Assembly: GCA_032718865.1 (NCBI GenBank)
Contig: JALUTQ010000041.1
Location: 124,001-188,000 of the forward strand
Direction: 5' to 3'
Origin: Tilletia caries
Lineage: Eukaryota > Basidiomycota > Exobasidiomycetes > Tilletiales > Tilletiaceae
DNA length: 64,000 bases
Part shown: positions 30,741-42,451 of the stretch, piece after piece
Position numbering within the stretch: the stretch's first letter is position 1
Layout: each line of letters starts with the position of its first letter
Notes under the pieces: generated by a model
What the model was told of the DNA's origin: nothing
The model's database searches: none
The model's input: the letters and a program-made list of their open reading frames with translations, nothing else
Made by a program: the position numbers and the translations under genes

Positions 30741-32723
30741 TAGTTCCCCTTCTGATGCGGATGTAGCTGTGAAGATTACGTTGCAAACAAGCCTGCAACG
30801 TACTTTGAGTCAGATACATTCGTGGGTGATGAAGACTGCAAGCAGGAGGCGAATCTTCTGGCAAGTCTGTCGCGGTGAATCTTAGCAGAGCTGTGATGCT
30901 GTGACTACCTAGTTACAACTACACAGAAACCTGCTTGTATCGTAGGTCACTGGCTGTGCTTGGACTTCACGAGAAGAACTTGAAGCAGAGCAGAGGCAGA
31001 GAAGCAGTGCAAGACAGCCCGTCCGCTCCGCCATCGTTGATATTATGTGCGGATACGTTGCGAAGTTGTGCTCTTCAACATTTACATATGACAGACGTTA
31101 GACGTTGCTCACCTGACTACCGCAACAAACAAACCGGACCAACCAACAAAACATCAGTGAAGTGAGTGGAGGCTCTCTTCTGGCCGGCCTCGGTCACCAC
31201 AAGCGAACACCCGCAACGCTTTCTCCTCGCCTCTTACCTTTCTTCTTGCTCTTCTTCTAGTCGCGGAGCCCACCCCAGATCAAGCGGCTTGGGGCTGACC
31301 GCAGACAATCGAGCTGGATGTAAGAACTCGACAGGAACAGCTACGGAGCACATCCCTTCGGAGTGCGTAGAGTGGGACTCCACTAATCAGCAGCTCCAAG
31401 CGCGATCGCAGGCGGGCTGCTTGCCCGAGCTTTCGAGGTGGCCCCGCTGCTCCCGCCTTTGGTGTGTGGGCCAGACAATCCAGTATTGGCGCGGGTCGCC
31501 TCTGGCTGGAGCGAGCCTTCGTTACGCAGGTGGCCTAGCGGCTTGAAAGCATGCTCAGGTATAAGAGAGGCCGCATCGAGCTTCCCTCAGGTCCGTCCAT
31601 CTCGTCACCACTCAGTACTCATTCGTCAGTCACTAGTCAGTCACAAGACATCCCTCACTTTCCCTACTGCTCTCAGACACTTTCCCACACACGCACACAC
31701 ACAAACATACACACACAACTCGTCAAGATGAAGCTCAACTCCAAGCTCTCCCTCGTCCTCTGCGCCATGCTGGTTGCCGTCAGGCCCATCGCCTCCGCTC
31801 CCCTCACCGGAGTCAGCAACACCTTCGACCTCAGCCCTCGCTCTACCGACGTCGGCTTTGACTACACGAAAGGACCGCGTTATGGCGATGCTGCCCACCG
31901 TCGCGACATCTTCGGAAAGGGAGACGACCACGACCAGCACGATGGCAAGGGCGAGAAGGGCCCCAAAGGCGAAAAGGGCGAGAAGGGCGAGAAGGGCCCC
32001 AAAGGTGAAAAGGGCGAGAAGGGCGAAAAGGGCCTCAAGGGTGACAAGGGCGAGAAGGGCGAGAAGGGCGAAAAGGGGGAGAAGGGTGAGAAGGGTGAGA
32101 AGGGTGAGAAGGGTGAGAAGGGTGAGAAGGGAGCGAAGGGAGAGAAGGGTGAAAAGGGGCCCAAGGGCGATAAGGGTGAAAAGGGACCCAAGGGCGAGAA
32201 GGGGGAGAAGGGGCCCAAAGGCGAGAAGGGGGAGAAAGGAGTGAAGGGCGAGAAGGGAGAGAAGGGCGAGAAGGGCGAGAAGGGCGAGAAGGGAGTGAAG
32301 GGCGAGAAGCACGACGGCAAAATTTACGGCAAGCCCAAGGCTCCTGAAGAAGCCGAGAAGGAGGAGACTGCTGAAGACAAGGCCTAAGCCAACAGCGACG
32401 CCGACGCCGAGCTCAACGATACGGCTACTCAGGAGGAATCACACCGCAACAAGCTCGAGGTCACGAAGATTGCGGGCTCAGCTTCCTCTGAACATTTTCT
32501 GACTCTCCCCTCCCTCTGCGAATGAAACTCACATTGTTCTGCAAAGTGCAACACTCCTGTTCGGTCGTCAGCTGAAATAATTGAATGTGACATATGTAAC
32601 GTAGCGAAGAGGAAGGATGAATGATGAATTGTGCGCCTGAGTTGGAGTCTTGGATGTCGACATATGTATGTAAAGCACCACGAAGCTGGACTGGGAATCA
32701 TAGGCGAGCGCAGTTGGAATCTG
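30741..32723. repeat. Right arm of inverted duplication around the secreted-protein island
   Basis: Inverted counterpart of 24091-25880, carrying collagen-like gene 3. Its outer end (about 32700-32716) matches the sequence at 24091-24111 in reverse. Confidence 0.75.
31728..32387 (+). CDS. Secreted collagen-like protein, copy 3 (219 aa)
   Basis: Starts at the ATG 31728 after a CA-rich leader; the same signal peptide and N-terminal domain as copies 1 and 2 with a few changes ([22 protein letters not shown]). About 39 Gly-X-Y triplets follow, mostly GEK mixed with GPK, GDK, GLK, GAK and GVK. The tail is identical to copy 1. The order of variant triplets differs from copy 1, so the tracts have been reshuffled. 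A TATA-like element (GTATAAGAGAGG) lies at about 31558-31569. An upstream in-frame extension is open but has no signal peptide, so the 31728 start is preferred. Confidence 0.8.
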   Translation: MKLNSKLSLVLCAMLVAVRPIASAPLTGVSNTFDLSPRSTDVGFDYTKGPRYGDAAHRRDIFGKGDDHDQHDGKGEKGPKGEKGEKGEKGPKGEKGEKGEKGLKGDKGEKGEKGEKGEKGEKGEKGEKGEKGEKGAKGEKGEKGPKGDKGEKGPKGEKGEKGPKGEKGEKGVKGEKGEKGEKGEKGEKGVKGEKHDGKIYGKPKAPEEAEKEETAEDKA

Positions 32724-33275
32724 TGTATGTAGAGGTAGTAGTCAGGCAGGGAAGTGTCTACAGAACATGGGTGTCAACACTCATCCACTGGACAATTTCA
32801 CGAAGCAGGCAGATGCCAAATTCTCACCGTGTGCACACAGTAACATGCGATACTAAAGGCAAGCTCTGTGCCTGCAAGTTACGTTCATATGAGAGGTGAG
32901 CGTTGAGCAGAGGGGTGGGAGAATTCTGATAGAAAGGAAACGATACAAACGGGAAGAAAGAGAGTGTGAACGTTAAGGAACCGGCTACCTTGCGTGCGAG
33001 TAAACGGAAGACCAGAAGCGAGGGGAACATCGGGTGAAGAGAAAGTGTGAGCTCAGAGAGACCTGGTAAGAACGATCGGATAGTTAGAAATAGGGACAGG
33101 GATGACAACTTATTTTACTGTTTGTGGCAGCCACCTTACGATTCTCGATAACCCATGGAGATAAGAGAGCATAAAGGCCGGAAGACAATGTTGTCAAATG
33201 AATGTGCTAAGATTTGCAAAGGAGGACAAGACACGGGCTGATCTCGAAGGAGATGGCACTTACGGCGCCAACATC
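32388..33275. other. Spacer between collagen gene 3 and membrane-protein gene
   Basis: The first 130 bases continue the collagen frame after its stop (see findings). The rest contains no feature that I can support. Confidence 0.35.
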
Positions 33276-35118
33276 TTAGTCCATGTTCAAGAAGTCGGGC
33301 TTCTCTCTTCCGATGCTGCTCGTGTCGGACCTGCCGGGCTCGAAACGTCGAGAATAGAGGAGCGCCGCGAAATCAAGCTCGAAGGTGGTGTGTGTAAGGG
33401 AAATGAAGGAGCCGGTTCCGGCGAGCACAGTGATGATTGCCACTGTGATAAAGCCAGTGGTGAAGGCCGACTCGTATTTGTTTGCTTCGGCAGCCGCATA
33501 AGAATGGACTGCCATGTAGAGAGAGTCGGTAAGCAAGGCAAAAAAGCCAAGTATTATGGTTACTGGTAATTGTAGAGTAAGAACGATTCAGAAGCCAAAC
33601 CGACTTGGAGGATCAACTTCAACCCAAGAACACTCACCGCTTTGTACTATGAATCATCAAAGCAAGGAGAGAAAGGTCAGCTCTGTCGATATACAGTCTC
33701 CTTACTACAGTACTCACTAGCGAAGAAGGCCAAGACTATTTCTGCCTGGGAAGCCTTGATGCGAACGGGGTTGCTTGGCTTTTCGATGGCAGGGAAGAAG
33801 GAGGTGTGCTGACTGTGCATCCGTTCCCCGAAAGTGAACATCTTGGTTTCGATGCGGCTCAGTTGATCGTCGGTGCTCATGCTGTCATGTGTCATGCTGC
33901 GAGGAGGTTTTGAGATTTCTCCCTCAGCCACCCGCAACCTGAAAGCATAGTCGTTGCGGCTGATCTGTGCTGCGACAACAGAAGCGTGAGTGGGGAGCTC
34001 CTCCGGTTCGATTCTGGATGTCTGTTCCAGTACAGCGCGACGTTTGGCTCTTAGATGGCTTCCGATGCTGAGAATAAGTGAAGTTGTGGCGAAAATGTGT
34101 ATGGGCCCAAAGATTAAGCACATCGTGCCCCAGATCGCCTGGGAAACGCATACGTGGTATGCACCCCGGATACTTGCGTGAAAGATCTGCAAATGAATCT
34201 AATCGGACCATCAACGAAGTTGTCATGGTCATGAGGAGGAAGTCGTTGTTCACTTACGTTCTGAGCATCCAAAACCATGTCCCTCGTCAATTCCGGCGCC
34301 CCGTCGTACTTGCTGTGCCAGTCGTACCATTCGTGTCTTGAATGTTCGAGATGCGCGTCCCCGATCGCGCCTATTATCGAGGCAGCAACAGAAGGGATTG
34401 CCGGTAGGAGCAGGCATACGGTATTGGCAAGCCACGAAGGTATCAATTGGCTGCGCGATCGTCCGAATATATCGTCGAACCAGGCCGATCCGTCACCGTC
34501 CCGCGCCGCTATGAGACCCCATGCTTGGTACCAGACAGCACATAGCATCGGCGAAAACATGACACTGATCCAGAGGCTGATGTTGACCACCGGCTCGTTC
34601 CGGACGTCGCCAATGATGTGCGTGATGGAGCAAACTACCAGAATGCACAAGTAGGGGACGATGAAGATGGCCCATGAGTTGTGGACGTTGGGAATGAGAA
34701 GACTGCTGTGGCCACGAGAAACAAGACGAAAGATCCACAGGGTCCGCTTGTGGATCTTCTGCGCAAAGCCGATAATAGCAAGCACCACCATGATCAGGAG
34801 GTACACGGTCGAATAGATGAGGAAGGCATGCACGCGTCTTGAGTGGCGCCAAAGTCGAGCCGCGTCGACGAACTCGGAGACCTCGTTGACGCTGGTGAAG
34901 TTGGGCATCCGAGCCCGGCCGTCCGTGTGGTCCCGAGAGAAGATGGTCGGGGGCGGAGGCGGAGGAAGGTCAAAGCGAGCGTAGAGATCCATGCCTGTGG
35001 ACATCTCGAGTGAGACGAGTCTCTGTGCGTTGGTGAGGGCCGAGCTGGAAGGAAAGACACCCGAGTTCGTTCGGTGGGTGGGTGCTGCAGAGGGGAAGAT
35101 GGGATCGCAGCATTTCAT
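33276..35118 (-). CDS. Multi-pass membrane protein with a 9-nt microexon (about 503 aa)
   Basis: Exons are (35118 or 35004)-34258, 34186-33718, 33638-33646 and 33562-33276; counting from 35004 the total is 1512 nt, exactly 504 codons. All introns are GT-AG with GTAAGT or GTGAGT donors. Hydrophobic segments include VHAFLIYSTVYLLIMVVLAI, SWAIFIVPYLCILVVCSI, ISLWISVMFSPMLCAVWYQA, LANTVCLLLPAIPSVAASII, a segment in exon 2 (WGTMCLIFGPIHIFATTSL), one spanning the microexon (VLAFFAIQSVTIILGFFALL), and a last one (FTTGFITVAIITVLAGTG). Seven or so helices suggest a receptor- or transporter-like fold; no family is recognised. The start may be 35118 or 35004. The gene sits just beside copia element 3. 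Confidence 0.65.
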
Positions 35119-35365
35119 CAACAGGTAATGCTCAACTGGAAGACGGGAGCTTATGTATGGGGTGTCCTTCAATGTGAGTATAAGGGAATGACCCAAAGAA
35201 ACCTGGAAGAAAGGGACCGAGCACAAAGGCGATAAACATGAAACTTCCGGCCTCGATGAGGGATCCGTGCGCTTAGGTTCCAGCCCCGCCAGCCGCCGCG
35301 AGTACCGCAAAGCTGGCGGTACCTTGTCAGCAGAATGCGATTGGGCGCTTCTAGAGCTGCAAGGA

Positions 35366-35467
35366 TGTGAAGTGGAGGTCCGGGCCGGACTGCCGTGGGT
35401 GCTGCGTGTCCCTTTCTTCCATGTAAAACTTCTTCCTGTCAAATGAGAACCACCATCAGTTTCCACA
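35366..35467 (+). repeat. 5' LTR of copia element 3
   Basis: 102 bp, TG...CA, followed by the same primer-binding sequence as in elements 1 and 2. Confidence 0.92.
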
Positions 35468-35506
35468 GGTTATGAGTCCACTGCTTAACCCTTAGCTACC
35501 CACAAG

Positions 35507-38500
35507 ATGACAAGCTCCTCGGACAAGTTGCGTGAAGGCATCGCGCCCCTGCTCGGTCCCAACTACCGACTGTGGGCGGAGCGCGTCAAGACGGTCCTGC
35601 GATCCCACGGCTACTGGTCCGCCGTTGCGCCCGGGACACCACCCGGTGAGGGGGCAGCGGCGCAGGAGCTCAAGGATTGGACGACAGCGACGCAAAGGCA
35701 TACGGATGCATCTTTCTCACCACCAGCGACGAGATCCAGACCGATCTGGCCCGACTCGGCACGGAGAATGCGAAGGTCCTCTGGGACTACCTCCGCGACG
35801 AGTATCGAAGCACTTCGGTGGAGGCAAGACTCCAGCTCAAGAGCGAGCTCCTCGACGCACTGACGGCCCCCAAGGACTCAATGCGCGACCACATCGGACA
35901 GCTCGCCGGTCTCTACGAGCAGCTACTCCAAATCGGCAAGCCGGTCGACGAGGAGGAGCGCTGTATCGAGCTGCTCTGGAGTCTGCCGTCTGCGTACCGA
36001 GGCTTCAAGTGGAGCGCGAGCGCAACGACGTCGTGGACGGAGCTTCGGTCGAAGATCCTGGAAGCGGAACGGTCCCTCAAGCGTGAGGATGAGAAGGACG
36101 CCAAGACCCGACAGGACGCTGCCTTCGCGGTCTACCACGCGCCCAGCCCTGCAAAGAGCAGCGGCAAAGGAGGCTCTCCGGCGAGCAGGCACGGAAGCAC
36201 CTCAAAGGAAGAAGGTTCCTTTGGCGGAGCATGTTGGCTCTGCAAGCAGAAGGGGCATCGTTTCTACAACTGCCCCCACATCGACTCGGCTCAAGACTTC
36301 ATCAGCACGAAAGTCGATAGCAAGAAACACCAGGACACTGCGGCCATGGCGCGAGAGACCAAGAAGCAGGCTACGGATAGCCCTGCGGACGTCGACTTCG
36401 CGTGCGCGGTGGGTGCCCCCAGCACGATGGCTGGGCACTTCATCCTGGACACCGGCAGCTCCAGACACATCGTAGCCGACGCATCCGGTCTCACCAAGTA
36501 CCGAGCGGCCAAGCCGGACACGGGCATCGAGTGCGCCAACGGAGGGCTCATGCCAGTCGCCGGATACGGTGACCTCGTTGTCACGACGCAAGCCGGCCTC
36601 AGGATCGAGCTGAGGGACGTGGCCCATTGCCCATCCGCCATCGGCAACCTCATCGGCGGCAAGCGCCTCACCAAGAGCGGCTGCACCATCGCGTTCGACA
36701 ATACGTCCGCAGTCGTGACTGTCGGCGAATCTGGTCAAGTCCTCATGAAGGCCACAGTCGTCGGCGAGAACTGGGTCGTTCCGCTGGAGTCAGCCAAGAC
36801 AGACTCAGCGATGATGGCGTCGGACACGAGCGGCGATCCAGACACGATGCACTGGCATCGTTGCGCCGGTCATATCGGCGATTCTACGCTCCAAGCCTTG
36901 GCAGCAACAGGCACCGTCGCTGGCATGCCCAAGAAGCTCGGTCCACTCGGTTTCTGCTCGGACTGCGCTGAGGGCAAGATTGCGAGGAGCAAGCACCCGC
37001 GCATAGCGATAGGTGAGCGGGAGCATCGGCCACTCAGCAAGATCCACGTTGACCCTTTTGGCCCCGTGAATCTAAAGGATGGGCAGGCACTGGGCGGCGC
37101 GAAGTACGGGCTCATCATCACTGATGAAGCGAGTCACCACGTCTGGGTCAGCACGATGCAGTACAAGTCGGAAGCCGCGAACATCCTCAAAGCCTTCCAC
37201 GCTCAAGCAATGACTCGCTACCCGGAGAAGCCCATCAGCCGGATCCGCACGGACAACGCGTCGGAGCTCAACTCGGCAGAGCTGTTGGAGTATTGGGCCA
37301 AACATGGAGTCAAGGTCGAACCATCGCCACGCTATGCGCCCCAGAGCAACGGGGTGGCAGAGAGAGCAGTGCGAACGGTAAAGGAGATGTGTAGAACGAT
37401 GTTGATTGCAGCAAATCTACCAGCATCATTTTGGCCTGCCGCTGTGCGAAACGCAGCGTACGTGAAGAACAGAGTGCCGGCGACGGGATTGAAGAAGGGA
37501 GAGACGCCTTATGAGGCATTGCACGGGCGACCACCAAAGCCGGAGCGTTTCCGAGTCTTTGGATGCGTTGCATGGGCGAAGATTCCCGAGGTACACAGGA
37601 CGGGCAAGTTTAGCACGAAGGCTATGCCTTGCATCTACCTCGGTCCAGCCTTCACGAATGCGTCCCGGCTGTGGGACCCCATCTCGAAGAAGGAGATGAT
37701 CGAGCACTCGGTTGTGTTCGACGAAGAAGGAAAGGCGGGCACGCTGCTCGAGAAGGAGCAGAGCCGTCAGTACGAGCAGCAAGTTGCGCAGCTCAGAGCC
37801 CTCAACCTCACCGGTGACGACGCGCAAGTGGGACGTGTCGAGAAGGAGCCGGTGCGGATGGGAGGTCAGTTGGAGGTCGGAGAAGGCGTCCGAGCAGCGA
37901 TGCAGGCTGTTTTGGACGAGAACGCTGCGCCAGAGGGAGTACGTGAGGCGATGGAACGAGCAGCCCGCGGAGAGCCGGTTGCCTACGACGAGATGGGCCG
38001 GATCGCAAGGCTGCTAGCCGATCTCCATCACGAGCTCGCGGCGACAGAGGGAGCAGACAGAGGAGGCGAGCGCGGCCAGGCGATCGTGCAGGAGGCAAAC
38101 GTTGGGCGACGAAGCGCGAGGATTGCGGGACAGCCTGCGGTCGAGATATCGCTGCCGCCTACCAGCCGGAAGCGCAAGGAACCGGACGGCGCCTATACGG
38201 TAGGGACGTGTTTCGTTGTCTTGGAACCCAGCGAAGTTCCCTACGACGATCCTTGGTCCGTTGCGGAGGCGACTCGGCGTAAGGACAGCCAGCTCTGGCT
38301 CGAGGCCATGCAGAAGGAGCTGAAGTCCCATGACGGTCGGGGAACGTGGGAGATCGTGACGGCACCCGTCGGAGCGAATCTGATCAGCGCCAAGTGGGTC
38401 TTTCGAGTCAAGCGAAACGGAGACGCGACGATCCAGAAGTACAAGGCACGGCTAGTAGCACGAGGATTCACGCAAGTCCAAGGCGTCGATTTCGAGGAGA

Positions 38501-39792
38501 CCTTCGCCCCAACCTCGCGTCTACAGATTCTGCGCCTGTTCTGCGCGCTGGTCGCCGTCCTGGATATGGAGCTGCACCAGATCGAATTCGAGACAGCCTA
38601 CTTGAACGCGACCCTGACGCATGACATCTACATGCTGCCGCCGGAAGGAGTCGAGCTCATGCCACACCAGGTCCTGAAGCTGCGTCGGGCTTTGTACGGC
38701 CTCAAGCAGTCCGCTCACGACTGGTACGCCGTCCTTCGCGATTCCTTGAAGACGTTCGGCTTCGAGCAGTGCGCTCTCGATCCGACTATCTACGTCCGAA
38801 ACGGCGAAAGCCCTGCGATGCTGCTCGTCTACGTCGACGACATCCTGATCGCGGCGCCGAAGGGAAGCGGTGTCGAGAAAGCGAAGGCCGAGCTCCTTGG
38901 ACTGTTCAAGGGAACAGACTTGGGGCCAGCGCATTACTGCTTGGGGATCCGGATCGAACGAGACCGCAGGCAGAAGACGATCTCGCTTGACCAAGAGCGG
39001 TACGCCGAGGAAGTCCTCGCCCGGTTCGGTATGTCCGACTGCAAGCCAGCCAAGACGCCCATGATGGCAAAGCAGACGCTGAGGAAGGCGGTCGATGGCG
39101 AGGCACGAGCGGACAAGGCGCAATACCAGGCTCTCGTGGGATCCATGGCGTACTTTGCTCAAGGAACTCGAGCCGACCTCGCCTACTTCGTCAGTGTTCT
39201 CGGCAAGTTTTGTGCCGACCCTTCGGAGGAGCACTGGATCGCAGCAAAGCACGGCTTGCGATACCTACGTGGCACGTCTGGGGCGAGGCTGGTGTTTGGG
39301 GGCGCGGAGGATCTGCAGGTTCGGGGGTTTGTCGATGCGGACTGGGCTGCGGACAAAGACGACAGGAGGTCAATGTCAGGTTACGTCTTCACGGTCGGAG
39401 GAGGCCCGGTGGCTTGGGGCTCGCGCAAGCAGGGCGCCGTGGCTTTATCTACGGCAGAGGCCGAGTACATTGCGGCGGGGGTTGCTGGTCGAGAAGCGAT
39501 CATGCTCAAGGGAGCATTGACGGCATGCGGTCAGCTGGTCGGGACGATTACGGTGCACTGCGACAATCAGGCGGCAATCCAGTTGGTCAAGAACCCTGGA
39601 TCTCACCACGACCGCAGCAAGCACATCGACATCGTCCACCATTGGGTTCGGGATCAAACCCAGTTGGGAGCCTTCGCATTCGAGTACATCCCGACCGACC
39701 TCAACCCTGCCGACGCGTTCACCAAGTCACTCGGCACCATCAAGCACAACCAGCACGCGGAGCGTATCGGATTGGAATTGCGCAGGGAGTGA
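35507..39792 (+). pseudogene. Copia Gag-Pol of element 3, one frameshift in gag
   Basis: Relative to element 1 a single C is missing at about 35687, so the start at 35507 runs out of frame while the rest (from 35677) stays open for 1371 codons. All Pol motifs are present: zinc knuckle, LDTGS, integrase DDE, YVDD and RNase H. One-base repair by template switching with a relative would restore it. As it stands Gag is truncated after about 60 residues. Confidence 0.88.
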
Positions 39793-39843
39793 AGGACTGG
39801 AGGACAGGAACAGGAGGGATCAGGAGACTACGCAGAGAGGGAG

Positions 39844-39945
39844 TGTGAAGTGGAGGTCCGGGCCGGACTGCCGTGGGTGCTGCGTGTCCCTTTCTTCCAT
39901 GTAAAACTTCTTCCTGTCAAATAAGAACCACCATCAGTTTCCACA
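39844..39945 (+). repeat. 3' LTR of copia element 3
   Basis: 102 bp; differs from the 5' LTR by one G-to-A change near its end. Confidence 0.92.
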
Positions 39946-39950
39946 AAGGA

Positions 39951-40508
39951 CTCAAACTGGGAGGCAACTCAAGAATCAATCATGGTGTGAGAGGTGAACG
40001 GTGAGCGGCAAGTTTTGGAACCTAAGTTCTAGGAGTACTCTAAGTGGTACATATTCCGTCATGGGTTTAAGACATCAAGCATCAAGGCTGCGAGGCTGAT
40101 TAAGTCATTGAAGCAACCTGTAATAGCTTCCTTCCTGCGCTTCGGGACTCGGGAGCGTCTCACCCAGTTCGTTCATCCTTCGCCTGGACGGTGCTCCCAC
40201 TGGCAGCTTCAAACCACTCTGCGTGGTTCAAGGCCTACGTCAGCGTTCAACGGGCCATGGATGAAGAAAGGATTCCCACAGAAGTATCTTCATTGCGCTT
40301 CGAACGTTCATCGTTCATTTCTCATCCCACTGGTTCGCAGTATCGTTTCGATATTTTGCGATATAAAAACGTTCACGGATTTGTTTGTTGCGCTCTTCAG
40401 ATCTGCTCTTCAGATCTGCGGATCCACCAAACAACAAAAACCTCAGTGTGTACTCATATTGCGGATGTATCTACATATGCGAAGAGGCCAGATACAGATG
40501 ATCAATCG
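39951..40508. other. Spacer after copia element 3
   Basis: No gene seen on either strand. Confidence 0.35.
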
Positions 40509-40640
40509 AAGGCGAAGGTGGAGCGGGAACGTAGAGTAGCGGCGGCGGCGGCGGAGAATGAGGGCGGTGGATCTGCTCCTGCTCATAATAGGGAGGGGAG
40601 GAAGGAGGGGGAGGAGGACGACGAGGAAGAAGACGTGGTG
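40509..40640 (+). pseudogene. Fragment of TRM61 C-terminal linker
   Basis: Encodes [20 protein letters not shown] and continues with an acidic tail. The same stretch occurs in the TRM61 gene about 3.5 kb away on the minus strand ([20 protein letters not shown]). Only this fragment is present, so it is a local duplicate without function. Confidence 0.65.
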
Positions 40641-40827
40641 CTTTATGGGTTTGTAGTCAGTGCTTGAGCCTATGATGTTGGAGCATGCCGAGTCTTCTCC
40701 CTCAACACCGCCCCTTCAGTCTGCGCCCTCAACAGCAACAGCGAGTCTTCTCCCTCAACAGCGACAGCACCCTTCATTTGTGCTGGGGCTGAAGTCGGGC
40801 AATGATGCTGTCCATTTAACAAGGAAA

Positions 40828-42312
40828 TCATAGGCGTGATTTGGGCAAGTCCCCCTCCTTCTTCGCACCCGATTCAGACCCCGACCGCCCATTCTCCGTG
40901 CCCTTATGATCACCATCATCGTCGTCCTTCGGTTGCGGAAGCATGGTCATCCGCGGCCGGACCCTCCTCTTCTTGACGGCCATAGGCCCAAGGAAGGCGA
41001 GCTTGATGAGCTCGGCCTGGGAGAGTTGGCCGGGTGCGTTGAGGGAGAAGTCGGGTTGAGTTTTGTATGCTATTGACGCTGCGTGGATGAGGATGTCGCT
41101 GGTTGTTTTTTGTGTGTAGGTGTTTGATTTGAAAGGAAAGAGTGGTTAGTCCAAGCCAAGAAGACTCAAATTCAATTGTCGAGACGTACCTCGTCAGGCC
41201 GCGGACAGGGTTACGTGCGTCCCAGAAGGTATGTCTGCGGACCCGATGTCCGCCGAGCCAGAGGATATCTCGACACGTATGCCAATCCGACGGTCCGCTG
41301 ACCTCGTTCCGCGGCATGTCATCTAGATCCTTGGGCGACGGTACGACAGGAAGCTTGAGCTGGGCTCGGAGAGCCTGTGATGGGTTGTGATTCAAGAACG
41401 CTTTGAAGGGTAGCGAGAAGAGGGCGTCGACTTCGTTTGGGTTGAGGGAGGGCTGTGGAATGAGATGGGAGGAGAAAGACCAAACAGAAAGAGGAAGGGG
41501 AGAAGCTCATCAGAGGAGAGAAGAGCATGAGTCACAGGCGAGTGGGGAGGACGAACTTTGATGAGCGGGTCGATAAGGAGCACCACGATCGGAGTCACGA
41601 CGAGCTCGTTGGCGGAGAGGAACGGCTCGAGTTCGCAGAGCTTCTGCACGCGGCGGGAGTCCATGGGCAAACCGCACTGTGGGTACGAGCCGGGCCAACC
41701 CTCTACGTCAGCAGAACTGCTACGGATCTATGAGCTTGTCGCATAAACTCACTTCTTCCCATGCCTCTCTCCTCTTCACAAGGACATTATGTAAAGGAAA
41801 ATATTCGTCAGGATTGACGCCGCGGGTGGCGACTCAAGCTGTGCTTCACTCACTGCCGTCTCCTCGAGATCGTGGTCCTGAGGCTCGAATCGTCCGCCGG
41901 GAATGGCCGTATCGCCCGAATGAGAGCGAAGCTGGGCCGCACGCTTCGAGAGTACCACATACAGATCACTGTAGCACATAAAAAAGAGACCTCTGGTCAG
42001 CATGACAGACGCTACATACATCCTGGATGCCTACTTCAGCAACACACCCATGCCGCCCCCCAAAGAGACCGAGCAAGACAGCCGCGCGCCGAAAGGCGGG
42101 GACGTCGTTAGGACATGGTTCAGGGTCGGGCCTGTACTTCGCCAGACTGCGGAGCGCGGCGAGGGACTCGTCCGTGAGGGGACCGAGGTCCGGCGGTTCT
42201 GATGTTCTGCGGGGGGAAGCTCAGGGCAGGCAAGTCAGCAGTCTCACGGAGGCACGCTGCACGCGCCGAGTAAGTGAGCGCTCACGCACTGGAGCTTCCA
42301 CTTCGGCCGCAT
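40828..42312 (-). CDS. PCD1: Peroxisomal-type coenzyme A diphosphatase, Nudix family (323 aa)
   Basis: Seven exons join in frame: 42290-42312, 42048-42206, 41854-41968, 41753-41773 (21 nt), 41557-41676, 41190-41452 and 40828-41098, together 972 nt. The core reads LYVVLSKRAAQLRSHSGDTA, then IPGGRFEPQDHDLEETA and RREAWEECGL. This is the LLTKR-x-LR-x-H-x-G-PGG signature of Nudix CoA hydrolases followed by the REUxEExGU metal-binding part of the Nudix box, which is carried by the 21-nt exon. The family splits CoA and oxidised CoA into 3',5'-ADP and phosphopantetheine. The C-terminus is PKSRL; SRL fits the PTS1 consensus, so import into peroxisomes is likely. A lysine/arginine- and acid-rich tail precedes it. 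Start: first ATG, 23-nt exon. The gene is head-to-head with the next one, 139 bp apart. Confidence 0.82.
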
Positions 42313-42451
42313 TTTGTGTGTGGGATTGTGAGTATGTATGCTACAGAGAGAAGCGTGGTCGACGTCGAGCTCAGCGAAGGGCGACCTCGATAGACCTCCT
42401 CCTCATCATCCTCAACCTCGTCATCAGCAACACTGATCGCCCAAAGCCAGC

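Larger units (their letters stand above)
35366..39945 (+). mobile_element. Ty1/copia LTR retrotransposon, element 3
   Basis: LTRs of 102 bp (35366-35467 and 39844-39945) differ at one position. The 5-bp duplication AAGGA flanks the element (35361-35365 and 39946-39950). It belongs to the same family as elements 1 and 2 but is more diverged, with two extra bases in the LTR. It is older or from a sister lineage, yet still young by LTR identity. The 5' LTR lies about 250 bp upstream of the membrane-protein start, in the opposite direction. Confidence 0.95.

Noticed and set aside
33198..33569. Plus-strand 123-codon frame over the membrane-protein 3' exon
   Set aside because: It is antisense to a well-supported exon that completes the membrane protein in frame.
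41997..42048. Alternative donor GTATGT for CoA diphosphatase exon 2
   Set aside because: Using it leaves the next exon out of frame; the GTGTGT donor at 42047 restores the family sequence GRHGDLYVVLSKR.
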